Source: a virus
Strand: one strand, 5' to 3'
DNA length: 23,009 nucleotides
Virus record (IMG/VR): IMGVR_UViG_3300037488_001971
Location: 1-23,009 of that record
Shown: positions 6,506 to 12,121 of the stretch, in pieces
Numbering within the stretch: the first letter of the stretch is position 1
Layout: each line of letters opens with the position of its first letter
Made by a program: the position numbers and the translations under genes
Notes under the pieces: generated by a model
Database searches by the model: none
Seen by the model: only the letters and a program-made list of their open reading frames with translations
What the model was told of the DNA's origin: nothing

Positions 6506-6859
6506 TTAATAAAAAATGTGATTGTTGTATGCTACTTTAATTGTTTTATCTTTAGCCCAATAAGGTTTCATATTTTTAGTATGGAACCATTTAGCCCCTT
6601 TTGTTGGATCATCGATCCTACCTTGCAATATCGCTTCAGCTAATGGCATTAAGTAAGCAACCTGCTGTTTACTTGGCATACCATAATCTAAAAATTGATA
6701 TTGCTTTGGTTGTTTCATGACCGAACAAATATTTTTCGGATACTTTGGGTCAGCTTTACGATTAATTGCTGTATAAGCGACAGCGACTTTGCCAATATCT
6801 GGCTCACCGCGAGCTTCACCAAACATAATTGCTGATAAACATAAGATTTCATTTATCAT
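6506..6859 (-). CDS. SleB-type cell-wall hydrolase
   Basis: A 117-residue protein matching the hydrolase-2 (SleB) fold: FGEARGEP (13-20) with the catalytic Glu15, AYTAINRK (28-35), and the C-terminal AKWFHTKNMKPYW and HIFY. The family consists of lytic transglycosylase-like peptidoglycan hydrolases. No signal peptide is present and the gene lies among replication genes, not with the holin/lysozyme pair. It may instead be a virion-associated or early cell-wall enzyme. The ATG at 6859 has AGGAGG four bases upstream, decisive over the longer reading from 6904. Confidence 0.85.
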   Translation of the reverse strand: MINEILCLSAIMFGEARGEPDIGKVAVAYTAINRKADPKYPKNICSVMKQPKQYQFLDYGMPSKQQVAYLMPLAEAILQGRIDDPTKGAKWFHTKNMKPYWAKDKTIKVAYNNHIFY

Positions 6860-6867
6860 TTTTCCTC

Positions 6868-7548
6868 CTAGAAAGTTATCGGAATAGGCGGTTCGTCTTT
6901 CCACCTACCTTGATTCAGGTAAGTAGTAGGATTTGGTATGAACTGCCCACCATTCTTAAACCATTGATCGCTTTTAACTTGCCAATCTAATGCTATAAGT
7001 ACTTCTTCTATATTAGGTCTTGTTTTATTCCAAGATTCTAATGCCTTATCTTTACCTACTTTTTTAGGGTAAGCATTCCAAAATTTTAGAAACTCATCAC
7101 TCTCTAATAACTTGGTTTTTGGTTTATTAGTTATTGGTTTATGGTTTATGGTTAGTGGTTTATGGTTTATGGTTTGCATAGCGGTCGGTATGCGTTCAAT
7201 ATGCGTTCGCATTGCGGTCGCATCACTTTCCTTACCCCACCTTAGTTTCGCGGCAACAACAGCGCGTTCAGATTTAGTTTGATAAGCTTCAATTTCAATA
7301 TCGCACCGCTTATGAATATATCCATCTTCAGTTTTAACAAAAAAATCTTCAAGAACACTTTGTATGGCAATCTTTTCATCTTCACTCCTTGCGCTCATTA
7401 AGCGATATAATTTGGTTTCTTCTAGGGGTATTGGTTGTTCTGAGAGGTAATACTGATCTATAAGCTGATGATAAACGCCATGTTCTAACAATGATAGATG
7501 GCTTGTATCCTTCCTGTAATCAGCTATATTGTGTTGGTAATAATGCAT
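6868..7548 (-). CDS. YdaU/DUF1376-type replication initiator (O-like)
   Basis: A 226-residue protein. Residues 1-100 carry the YdaU (DUF1376) domain: MHYYQHNIADYRKDTSHLSLLEHG, QLIDQYYLSEQPIPL, and the RAVVAAKLRWG helix. A low-complexity linker (about 110-148, with the repeated INHKP) joins it to a C-terminal domain typical of phage replication proteins (DEFLKFWNAYPKKVGKDKA, FIPNPTTYLNQGRWKDEPP). It probably recognises the origin and recruits helicase via the loader encoded downstream. The linker-coding DNA holds iteron-like repeats, as in lambda O. The start is set by AGGAG four bases before the ATG at 7548; the stop lies in the next gene's ribosome site. Confidence 0.83.
   Translation of the reverse strand: MHYYQHNIADYRKDTSHLSLLEHGVYHQLIDQYYLSEQPIPLEETKLYRLMSARSEDEKIAIQSVLEDFFVKTEDGYIHKRCDIEIEAYQTKSERAVVAAKLRWGKESDATAMRTHIERIPTAMQTINHKPLTINHKPITNKPKTKLLESDEFLKFWNAYPKKVGKDKALESWNKTRPNIEEVLIALDWQVKSDQWFKNGGQFIPNPTTYLNQGRWKDEPPIPITF
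7135..7174. repeat. Two 19-bp direct repeats (period 21) inside the initiator gene: candidate origin iterons
   Basis: TGGTTTATGGTTTATGGTT occurs at 7135-7153 and again, identical, at 7156-7174. The period is 21 bases, two DNA helical turns. Each copy contains a 7-base subrepeat (TTTATGG). Related partial copies flank it at 7113-7134. At 7181-7222 there are further doublets (GCGGTCG and TATGCGTTC, each twice). The block encodes the initiator's INHKP-type linker. The position matches lambda, where the origin iterons lie inside gene O. Origin function is inferred. Confidence 0.5.
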
Positions 7549-7564
7549 AATACTCCTTTTTGTC

Positions 7565-7593
7565 TTATTGTTACAAAACGAAGTATTGCCCAA
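7565..7593 (-). promoter_or_regulatory. Candidate leftward promoter before the replication initiator
   Basis: On the minus strand TTGGGC (7593-7588) is followed, 15 bases from its first base, by TTTTGTA (7578-7572). This is the same spacing as TTGG...TTTTGTA in the two rightward leaders at 8024 and 9323. The -10 would fall on CAATAA, which is weak. Immediately upstream is a short A/T stem (AACTTTC 7592-7598 with GAAAGTT 7607-7613) after the VRR-NUC stop. That stem may be a weak terminator or processing site. Confidence 0.35.
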
Positions 7594-7616
7594 CTTTCAA
7601 AAAAAAGAAAGTTTTT

Positions 7617-7967
7617 TTATCCTTTAAGGTAATTCTTTATGGTTTCTTTCGCTTCGACAAAACCGTAGCATACTTCAGCATCATAACCCATATTTTTAGC
7701 TAACTTTTGAAATTCTAACTGATTTTCCTGCGCTTTTCCACCTTTAGCTTTCATTTCTATAAACAACCCACATTTGGGCGACTTTGGAATCATTAAAAAC
7801 AAATCTGATACACCCGCCATAACACCCTCGCGTTTGAGCTTTATAGCCGTGCCAATGTTCCTTACACCACCATTTGGGATGGCGAAAAGGCAACCCCTAA
7901 TCAAAGGATATTGTAGTCTGAACCATTCTATAAGTGCCACTTGTTCTTTGTGTTCGTCGTTTTTCAT
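7617..7967 (-). CDS. VRR-NUC domain nuclease
   Basis: A 116-residue stand-alone VRR-NUC protein: PNGGVRN (31-37), KLKREGVMAGVSDLFL with catalytic Asp55, then FIEMKAKGGKAQENQ with the ExK pair Glu71/Lys73. The family is a PD-(D/E)XK nuclease; phage members cut branched DNA. As first gene of the leftward operon it faces the rightward operon across 115 bases. No ribosome site is evident before the ATG at 7967, so it may be translated from a near-leaderless message. Confidence 0.9.
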   Translation of the reverse strand: MKNDEHKEQVALIEWFRLQYPLIRGCLFAIPNGGVRNIGTAIKLKREGVMAGVSDLFLMIPKSPKCGLFIEMKAKGGKAQENQLEFQKLAKNMGYDAEVCYGFVEAKETIKNYLKG

Positions 7968-8004
7968 CGCTTTTATAAAATATTTATAAAAAAAGTAAAA
8001 AAAA

Positions 8005-8077
8005 GCTTTTCTTTTCTCAGAAGTTGGAAGATGATTCTTTTTGTAGTAGATTTTATCTTAACAGGAATTGAAAGGAA
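8005..8077 (+). repeat. Promoter/leader repeat, copy 1
   Basis: A block of about 75 bases shared with 9304-9373. Matching parts in order are GCTTT-CTTTT-CT, then TTGGAAGAT at the same 19-base offset, TTTTGTAGTA, and an identical TTAACAGGAATTGAAAGGAA just before the start codon. Differences are substitutions plus a five-base length change between the -10 region and the start. Confidence 0.75.
8024..8052 (+). promoter_or_regulatory. Rightward early promoter, copy 1
   Basis: TTGGAA (8024-8029), a 17-base spacer ending TTTTTGTAG, and TAGATT (8047-8052) form a sigma-70-like pair. The region from GCTTTTCTTTTCT (8005) through TTAACAGGAATTGAAAGGAA (8058-8077) recurs almost entirely before the gene at 9377. 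Conservation of both the boxes and their spacing between the two copies is the main support. Confidence 0.6.
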
Positions 8078-8082
8078 ACGAT

Positions 8083-8250
8083 ATGAGAATTACAGGCGCT
8101 TATTGCATTATCGAAACACTTGCTGAGAAAAAAAACATTAATTTCTCTCAAGCCCTCCAGTATGTTGCAGAAAATTACAAGTCTTGCGACAAATACCAAA
8201 AAATTGCATACGATACTTTAGCTAATCCAGCAGTTCAGGTTCCCGTATGA
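8083..8250 (+). CDS. Small hypothetical protein (55 aa)
   Basis: MRITGAYCIIETLAEKKNIN, then a helical middle (FSQALQYVAENYKSC) and a short tail ending VQVPV. I chose the ATG at 8083, five bases after AAAGGAA/ACG; an in-frame TTG at 8068 lies inside the ribosome site itself. It is the first gene of the rightward operon and its stop overlaps the next start as ATGA. No family is recognised. Early position after a strong leader suggests a host-takeover or regulatory peptide, which is only inference. Confidence 0.72.
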   Translation: MRITGAYCIIETLAEKKNINFSQALQYVAENYKSCDKYQKIAYDTLANPAVQVPV

Positions 8251-8504
8251 AATTACTAACCGCACTATTAATCGCACTGCCAATCGTATCATTCGCGGGT
8301 GAATCACCTAAGCTTCGTTATAATTGGGTCGAAGGTAAATATAATTACGCCCCTAAAGAAGCCAAGCTCAAATACAATTGGACTGCCGATCAGTATGAAT
8401 TTGTAATGCCGAACTCCAAACTTAAACTTAATACGCAAAGCAATAACTACGAGTATGTGCAAACTCAAATTGATCCATATAAATCACAAATAGGGGAAGA
8501 ATAA
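8247..8504 (+). CDS. Exported small protein with three short repeats
   Basis: An 85-residue protein. Residues 1-18 form a signal peptide (MKLLTALLIALPIVSFAG, with likely cleavage after Ala17 or Gly18). The mature part has three tandem repeats of about 19 residues: PKLRYNWVEGKYNYAPKEA, KLKYNWTADQYEFVMPNS and KLKLNTQSNNYEYVQTQ. The shared pattern is KLxYNxxxxxYEY. Similar YN...WEYAP repeat proteins occur in other phages; I know no function. It should act in the periplasm or on the surface. Superinfection exclusion or envelope modulation are possible but unproven. Confidence 0.8.
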   Translation: MKLLTALLIALPIVSFAGESPKLRYNWVEGKYNYAPKEAKLKYNWTADQYEFVMPNSKLKLNTQSNNYEYVQTQIDPYKSQIGEE

Positions 8505-8611
8505 TGAAAAAAGATTTAATTCTTGGATGTATTTTTGCAATTGCTTTTTGGGCTTATGTAGCACTTTGGCTTTATGTGGGCTACCCATATTTAATTAAAT
8601 TATTTGGATAG
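8504..8611 (+). CDS. Tiny membrane protein (35 aa)
   Basis: ATG at 8504 overlaps the previous stop as TAATG and has AGGGGAAG just upstream. The peptide is MKKDLILGCIFAIAFWAYVA then LWLYVGYPYLIKLFG: one membrane helix after a basic start (positive-inside). It ends in TAG within the ribosome site of the next gene. It follows a secreted repeat protein, so the two may act together at the envelope. No family recognised. Confidence 0.72.
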   Translation: MKKDLILGCIFAIAFWAYVALWLYVGYPYLIKLFG

Positions 8612-8619
8612 GATAAAAA

Positions 8620-8949
8620 ATGACACAAGACAATAAATATAACGGCTGGACTAATTATGCTACTTGGCGAGTTGCGTTAGAAATATTTGATCCATTTGAT
8701 ATGTCTGATTATTATCAAACATACATGCTCAAGACCTATGAATTTGGTCAGTTTTTAAAAGAATATGCCGATGACATTGTATTCATGAATATTCCACCAA
8801 ATAATAATAGCCTTGCGATAGATTATGCTGGCGCTTTCCTTCAAGAAGTTAATTGGTATGAAATAGCCGATCATATAATTCAAGATTATGAATATGAGTT
8901 AAAAGCTTCTGATGAAAATACAAGAGAGGATTATGATGAAACTGTATAA
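8620..8949 (+). CDS. DUF7249-like phage protein
   Basis: A 109-residue acidic protein beginning with the conserved YNGWTNYATWRVALEIFD (residues 7-24), a signature of small phage proteins grouped as DUF7249 (from memory). The remainder is helical with Asp/Tyr-rich segments (WYEIADHIIQDYEYEL). Function unknown. AGGA lies six bases before the ATG. The last 14 bases overlap the next gene. Confidence 0.8.
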   Translation: MTQDNKYNGWTNYATWRVALEIFDPFDMSDYYQTYMLKTYEFGQFLKEYADDIVFMNIPPNNNSLAIDYAGAFLQEVNWYEIADHIIQDYEYELKASDENTREDYDETV

Positions 8950-9124
8950 ATTTAAAGTTGTTATTACTTCCCAAAATACTTATGAGCGGGAAGTTATTGC
9001 CAAAAATGAAGATGACGCTATAGATATATTTACGACTTCTATAGATGATAACGACAAAATATCTGAAGAGCAATTTGATGTCAAGGATATAGAAAATGTT
9101 GGCGAAGCTACGGAGGACGACTAA
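8936..9124 (+). CDS. Small acidic hypothetical protein (62 aa)
   Basis: MKLYKFKVVITSQNTYEREV begins a beta-strand/helix protein (IAKNEDDAIDIFTTSI) with a strongly acidic tail ending ATEDD. The pattern looks like a short beta-beta-alpha fold in which EDDAID starts a helix. The ATG at 8936 is five bases after AGAGAGGA and is preferred over 8912 and 8933. The next gene starts at its stop (TAATG). No family recognised. Confidence 0.7.
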   Translation: MKLYKFKVVITSQNTYEREVIAKNEDDAIDIFTTSIDDNDKISEEQFDVKDIENVGEATEDD

Positions 9125-9300
9125 TGTTTATTATAGACTTTGAAACAGAAAAAATTAAAGAGGTAGATAATTGGCAAATATGCGAATTCGTAAATGGTCT
9201 TATTGCAAGCCAAAATACAGACCTATTAAATAAGCGTTATTTGTTTGTCCCAACTGCCGATGCCGCGGAATATATTATTAATAAAGCTATGAAACATTAA
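9124..9300 (+). CDS. Small hypothetical protein (58 aa)
   Basis: An open frame of 58 codons starting ATG at 9124, overlapping the previous stop (TAATG) and preceded by GGAGG about eight bases upstream. It begins MFIIDFETEKIKEVDNWQIC and contains NKRYLFVPTADAAEYIINKA near the end, giving mixed alpha/beta composition. It exactly fills the space before the second promoter copy. No family recognised, but the ribosome site and packing make it a likely gene. Confidence 0.65.
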   Translation: MFIIDFETEKIKEVDNWQICEFVNGLIASQNTDLLNKRYLFVPTADAAEYIINKAMKH

Positions 9301-9303
9301 AAT

Positions 9304-9373
9304 GCTTTCTTTTTCTAAATGTTTGGAAGATAATTAATTTTGTAGTATTTTTTTAACAGGAATTGAAAGGAAT
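9304..9373 (+). repeat. Promoter/leader repeat, copy 2
   Basis: Second copy of the 8005-8077 block. GCTTTCTTTTTCT (9304-9316) sits 19 bases ahead of TTGGAAGAT, followed by TTTTGTAGTA and TTAACAGGAATTGAAAGGAA (9353-9372). The near identity of the translation leader as well as the promoter suggests duplication of a whole control segment. Confidence 0.75.
9323..9351 (+). promoter_or_regulatory. Rightward early promoter, copy 2
   Basis: TTGGAA (9323-9328), a 17-base spacer (ending TTTTGTAG) and TATTTT (9346-9351). The boxes and spacing equal those at 8024-8052. It would start a second rightward transcript that includes the ERF/YqaJ recombination genes, independent of the first small-gene cluster. 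Confidence 0.58.
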
Positions 9374-9376
9374 TTT

Positions 9377-9898
9377 ATGAACATATTTTATTTGCACAAT
9401 AACCCTCGCGACTGCGCTATCATGCACCTTGATAAGCATTGCGTCAAAATGATCTTAGAATATTCCCAGCTTCTCTCTACTGCTCATCGTGTTCTTGACG
9501 GCGACGATTATGCTGACGCGCATGGTTTTTACAAAAAAACTCATATGAATCACCCTTCTGCCGTATGGGTTCGTAAAAGTGCTGACAATTATGCTTGGCT
9601 TGTTCAATTATTATCTTTTTTATGTATAGAATATACTTACCGATACGGCAAAATACATAAAGTTCAGGATACAAGATTAATGCATAAACTTTTTTTAATA
9701 CCTAATAACATTGGCACAGAGCCGTTCACCGAGCCTACTCCTGCTATGCCTGACGACTGCAAAATAATTAATGATTCAATTGCTTCTTATCGTAAATATT
9801 ACCAATTATATAAAGCTCATATTGCTAAATGGACTGATCGTAATATGCCTTATTGGTTTGATAAAAATGCTTTGCAATTCAACAATTTGGGAGTATGA
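9377..9898 (+). CDS. Conserved phage protein with DKHxVKMILE core
   Basis: A 173-residue protein. Its N-terminus (MNIFYLHNNPRDCAIMHLDK followed by HCVKMILEYSQLLSTAHRVLDG) and KTHMNHPSAVWVRKSADNYAWL (54-75) form a pattern I recognise from cyanophage and other marine phage proteins, mostly annotated as hypothetical. Several conserved His, Asp and Cys residues could bind metal. It directly follows the second promoter copy, so it is expressed early and probably strongly. A nucleic-acid enzyme role is possible, but I can point to no established motif. Confidence 0.82.
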   Translation: MNIFYLHNNPRDCAIMHLDKHCVKMILEYSQLLSTAHRVLDGDDYADAHGFYKKTHMNHPSAVWVRKSADNYAWLVQLLSFLCIEYTYRYGKIHKVQDTRLMHKLFLIPNNIGTEPFTEPTPAMPDDCKIINDSIASYRKYYQLYKAHIAKWTDRNMPYWFDKNALQFNNLGV

Positions 9899-9928
9899 TC
9901 GTTGAAAATCAACAACTTAGGAGATATT

Positions 9929-10264
9929 ATGTCTGACCAAGAAAATGTTGCAATAGAAAAGGTTCATATTCAGGCTTTGGTTAATCCTGATACGGACTGG
10001 GCTGAAGATAAACCAACGCTTCAAGAGTTAATCGCAGATCATATTATGTTTCAATCAAAAAAATTTGGCGATTACTACAAGGACGCATTGCTACAAGAAC
10101 AAGTAAAAAATATCATCTACGATTCTGAAGATGATAAGCTTGGACGCATCAGAGATTTATATGATGCGGAAATAGAAGGTCTTGCACGCTTTATAGCGGA
10201 ACACCATAGAGATAATAATTTCGCTAGATGGGCTTACGAGGAAACAATGAAACATATTATTTAA
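9929..10264 (+). CDS. Hypothetical protein (111 aa)
   Basis: An acidic, helical protein starting MSDQENVAIEKVHIQALVNP and ending YEETMKHII. The ATG at 9929 has AGGAG five bases upstream and is preferred over the in-frame TTG at 9902. A small inverted repeat (GTTGA/TCAAC, 9901-9913) lies just before the ribosome site. I do not recognise a family. It precedes the ERF gene and may be co-expressed with recombination functions. Confidence 0.7.
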   Translation: MSDQENVAIEKVHIQALVNPDTDWAEDKPTLQELIADHIMFQSKKFGDYYKDALLQEQVKNIIYDSEDDKLGRIRDLYDAEIEGLARFIAEHHRDNNFARWAYEETMKHII

Positions 10265-10286
10265 TCTTGAAAGGAATTTATAAGAC

Positions 10287-10838
10287 ATGAAAACATCAGA
10301 GAGTATAAAAGAAATAGCAACAGCGTTAGTAAAAGCACAAGACAATATTACATATGCCATTAAAGATTCTACCAACCCTCATTTTAAATCTCGTTATGCA
10401 GATTTGGGTTCGGTGATACACGCTATTAAAGAATCCTTAAACAACTTCGGCATAGCTTTCATTCAAACTCCCACAGAATCACAACCTGGCACTCTAGCAT
10501 TGACTACTCGTTTAATTCACTCCTCAGGTGAATGGATTGAGGATACTGCTATTTGTCCTTTGCAAAAAAATGATCCGCAAGGTTACGGCTCGGCTTTGAC
10601 TTATTTGCGCCGTTATACTTTAGCGTCAATTACAGGTCTTTATCAAGATGATGATGATGGCGAATCTACCCGCATGAATCCTGAAGACTATTTAAAGAAA
10701 ATTCAATCAAGCAAAACGATTGAGGAACTTCAAACTAATTATGCTTCCGTAATTGGTGAAGTTAAAAATAATCAAACAATATCTAAAGCTGTAATTTCAG
10801 AAACCAACAGAATGAAAGCTATTTTAAAAGGGGAATAA
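10287..10838 (+). CDS. erf: ERF-family single-strand annealing protein
   Basis: A 183-residue ERF recombinase. Diagnostic segments are IATALVKAQDNI (10-21), NPHFKSRYADLGSVIHAIK (30-48), the GIAFIQTP strand, QGYGSALTYLRRYTLASITGL (98-118) and DDDDGE (121-126). ERF proteins anneal complementary single strands, working with a 5'-3' exonuclease, here the YqaJ protein two genes on. Together they give RecA-independent recombination for circularisation or concatemer formation. The family's C-terminal zinc or charged tail is short here. Spacing from AAGGA to ATG is long (11 bases). Confidence 0.93.
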   Translation: MKTSESIKEIATALVKAQDNITYAIKDSTNPHFKSRYADLGSVIHAIKESLNNFGIAFIQTPTESQPGTLALTTRLIHSSGEWIEDTAICPLQKNDPQGYGSALTYLRRYTLASITGLYQDDDDGESTRMNPEDYLKKIQSSKTIEELQTNYASVIGEVKNNQTISKAVISETNRMKAILKGE

Positions 10839-10839
10839 C

Positions 10840-11055
10840 ATGACACAACAAGAGCGTTTAATTAAACATTTTAAAAGAACTAAAACAATCGATCCGTTAA
10901 GGGCTTGGACTAAACTTGGCATTTATCGTTTAGCTGATTGTGTTTATAACCTGCGCAAAAAAGGTTACGCAATTGAAACGACAGACAAAAGAGTTAAAAA
11001 TACTTTTAATGAAACTTGTATCGTAGCTGAATACAGAATTCGAGGCATGCTATGA
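10840..11055 (+). CDS. Winged helix-turn-helix protein (HTH_39-like)
   Basis: A 71-residue protein with the layout of small phage winged-helix proteins: TQQERLIKHFKRTKTIDPLR (2-21), the turn AWTKLGIYRLADCVYNLRKKGY (22-43), a wing (AIETTDKRVKNTF) and a final AEYRI strand. It may be a DNA-binding regulator of the operon or a recombination accessory factor. AGGGGA precedes its ATG, and its stop overlaps the next start as ATGA. Confidence 0.8.
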   Translation: MTQQERLIKHFKRTKTIDPLRAWTKLGIYRLADCVYNLRKKGYAIETTDKRVKNTFNETCIVAEYRIRGML

Positions 11056-11222
11056 ATTCATTGATGCAAAAAGCTCATAAAATTTATCCCGATTCAGAAT
11101 GTATGAGAGTTCAATGGATTGTGCAAACAATTTATTTAAAACTTAAAAGACATAACGACATGGAACCAATTAACCAGCACGCAATGGGAAGGTATTTCTA
11201 TGGACATACAACAAGGAAGTAA
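11052..11222 (+). CDS. Small hypothetical protein between HTH and exonuclease (56 aa)
   Basis: An open frame beginning ATG at 11052 (ATGA overlap with the HTH stop) and ending 23 bases inside the exonuclease gene. It reads MNSLMQKAHKIYPDSECMRV at the start and NQHAMGRYFYGHTTRK at the end; basic and helical. It fills the gap and is coupled on both sides, which is its main support. No family recognised. Confidence 0.6.
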   Translation: MNSLMQKAHKIYPDSECMRVQWIVQTIYLKLKRHNDMEPINQHAMGRYFYGHTTRK

Positions 11223-11835
11223 CGAATGGTTCGAAATGCGCCTCGGTAAAATTACGGCGAGCAGAATTTCTGACCTAATGTCAAAAGTTAAGACAGGTGA
11301 GAGCGCTAGTCGTAAAAAATTAAAAAACGAACTCATACGAGAGCGTTTAACGGGCAAACGCATTGAGGGTTATACCAATGCCGCGATGGAAAGAGGAAAC
11401 GCGTTAGAGCCGCTTGCAAGGGCTTCCTACGAGATTCGTCGTGGTTTGTTTGTAGATCAGCTACCTTTTGTCAATCATCCTGTCATTTCTATGGCAGGTT
11501 GTTCACCTGACGGGTTAATTGGTAGTGATGGGCTTATAGAAATTAAATGTCCTAACCCTGAGAATCATTTAGAGCATTTTATTAATGACGGCAAAGATTT
11601 AATAAATCGTTATTATGCTCAAGTCCAATGGCAAATGGCTTGTTGTGGTGTTGATAGAAAATGGTGCGACTTAGTTTCTTTTGATCCTGACATTAGCGAT
11701 GCGTTACAGCTTTTTATTACTAGGGTTTTCAGAGACGAGGAATTTATAAAGCAAGCAGAAGAAGAAGTCATGGCATTTAATGACGAAATAGATATAATTG
11801 TTCAACAACTTAAAGGAAAAGAAAATGGCAGTTAA
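11200..11835 (+). CDS. YqaJ-type (lambda-exonuclease-like) recombinase nuclease
   Basis: A 211-residue PD-(D/E)XK exonuclease. Motifs: QQGSNEWFEMRLGKITAS (4-21), the acidic Glu70 in RGNALEP, GCSPDGLI with Asp104, GLIEIKCP with Glu114 and Lys116, and YYAQVQWQM (138-146). It resects 5' ends of double-stranded DNA, producing the 3' single strands that ERF anneals. It matches the usual YqaJ length. GGAAGG lies seven bases before the ATG. The stop overlaps the next gene by 11 bases. Confidence 0.93.
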   Translation: MDIQQGSNEWFEMRLGKITASRISDLMSKVKTGESASRKKLKNELIRERLTGKRIEGYTNAAMERGNALEPLARASYEIRRGLFVDQLPFVNHPVISMAGCSPDGLIGSDGLIEIKCPNPENHLEHFINDGKDLINRYYAQVQWQMACCGVDRKWCDLVSFDPDISDALQLFITRVFRDEEFIKQAEEEVMAFNDEIDIIVQQLKGKENGS

Positions 11836-12079
11836 ATATGATTTAATAGCAGGTGGTGAAAAATATGTTGCAACAGATGGAAAAGAAAAACGCAAAAATA
11901 TTCACTGTGGCGTAGTTATGGAAAATAAATATGGTGGTCTATCTATAAAAGTAGAAAGCCTTCCTATTAATTTTGACGGATGGTTAAATACTAGAGAACC
12001 TAAACCAAGAGAGGCGGCTCAAAACACCGGAACAAAGCCAGCAAACTTTGACGACATGGAATCGGATGTTCCATTTTAA
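11825..12079 (+). CDS. SSB-like protein with acidic C-terminal tip
   Basis: An 84-residue protein with a beta-rich body (MAVKYDLIAGGEKYVATDGK, HCGVVMENKYGGLSIKVESL, FDGWLNTREPKP) and a disordered tail ending DDMESDVPF. This tail mimics the DDDIPF tip of bacterial SSB, which docks partner proteins. It resembles small phage OB-fold proteins beside YqaJ/ERF genes, so single-strand DNA binding is the likely role. The ATG at 11825 is chosen because AAAGGA precedes it; an in-frame TTG at 11798 is less likely. A terminator follows directly. Confidence 0.72.
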   Translation: MAVKYDLIAGGEKYVATDGKEKRKNIHCGVVMENKYGGLSIKVESLPINFDGWLNTREPKPREAAQNTGTKPANFDDMESDVPF

Positions 12080-12084
12080 TAACT

Positions 12085-12110
12085 AGGGGGATTAACTTCC
12101 CCCTTTTTTT
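12085..12110 (+). terminator. Rho-independent terminator after the SSB-like gene
   Basis: AGGGGGA (12085-12091) pairs with TCCCCCT (12098-12104) around a six-base loop, followed by a run of seven Ts. The next gene in the same direction begins 12 bases later with no visible promoter. It probably acts as a partial terminator that lowers expression of the metallophosphoesterase. Confidence 0.85.
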
Positions 12111-12121
12111 GAGAGAAAAAT

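Larger units (their letters stand above)
7968..8082. promoter_or_regulatory. Divergent control region
   Basis: The 115 bases between the two diverging operons are very A/T-rich. The left part (7975-8004) is poly-A/T with TATAAAA-like hexamers that could serve the leftward operon, but no box can be chosen with confidence. AAAAGCTTTT (8001-8010) is a perfect palindrome and a possible operator half-site. The right part is the rightward promoter and leader described separately. No repressor gene is recognisable next to it. Confidence 0.5.
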
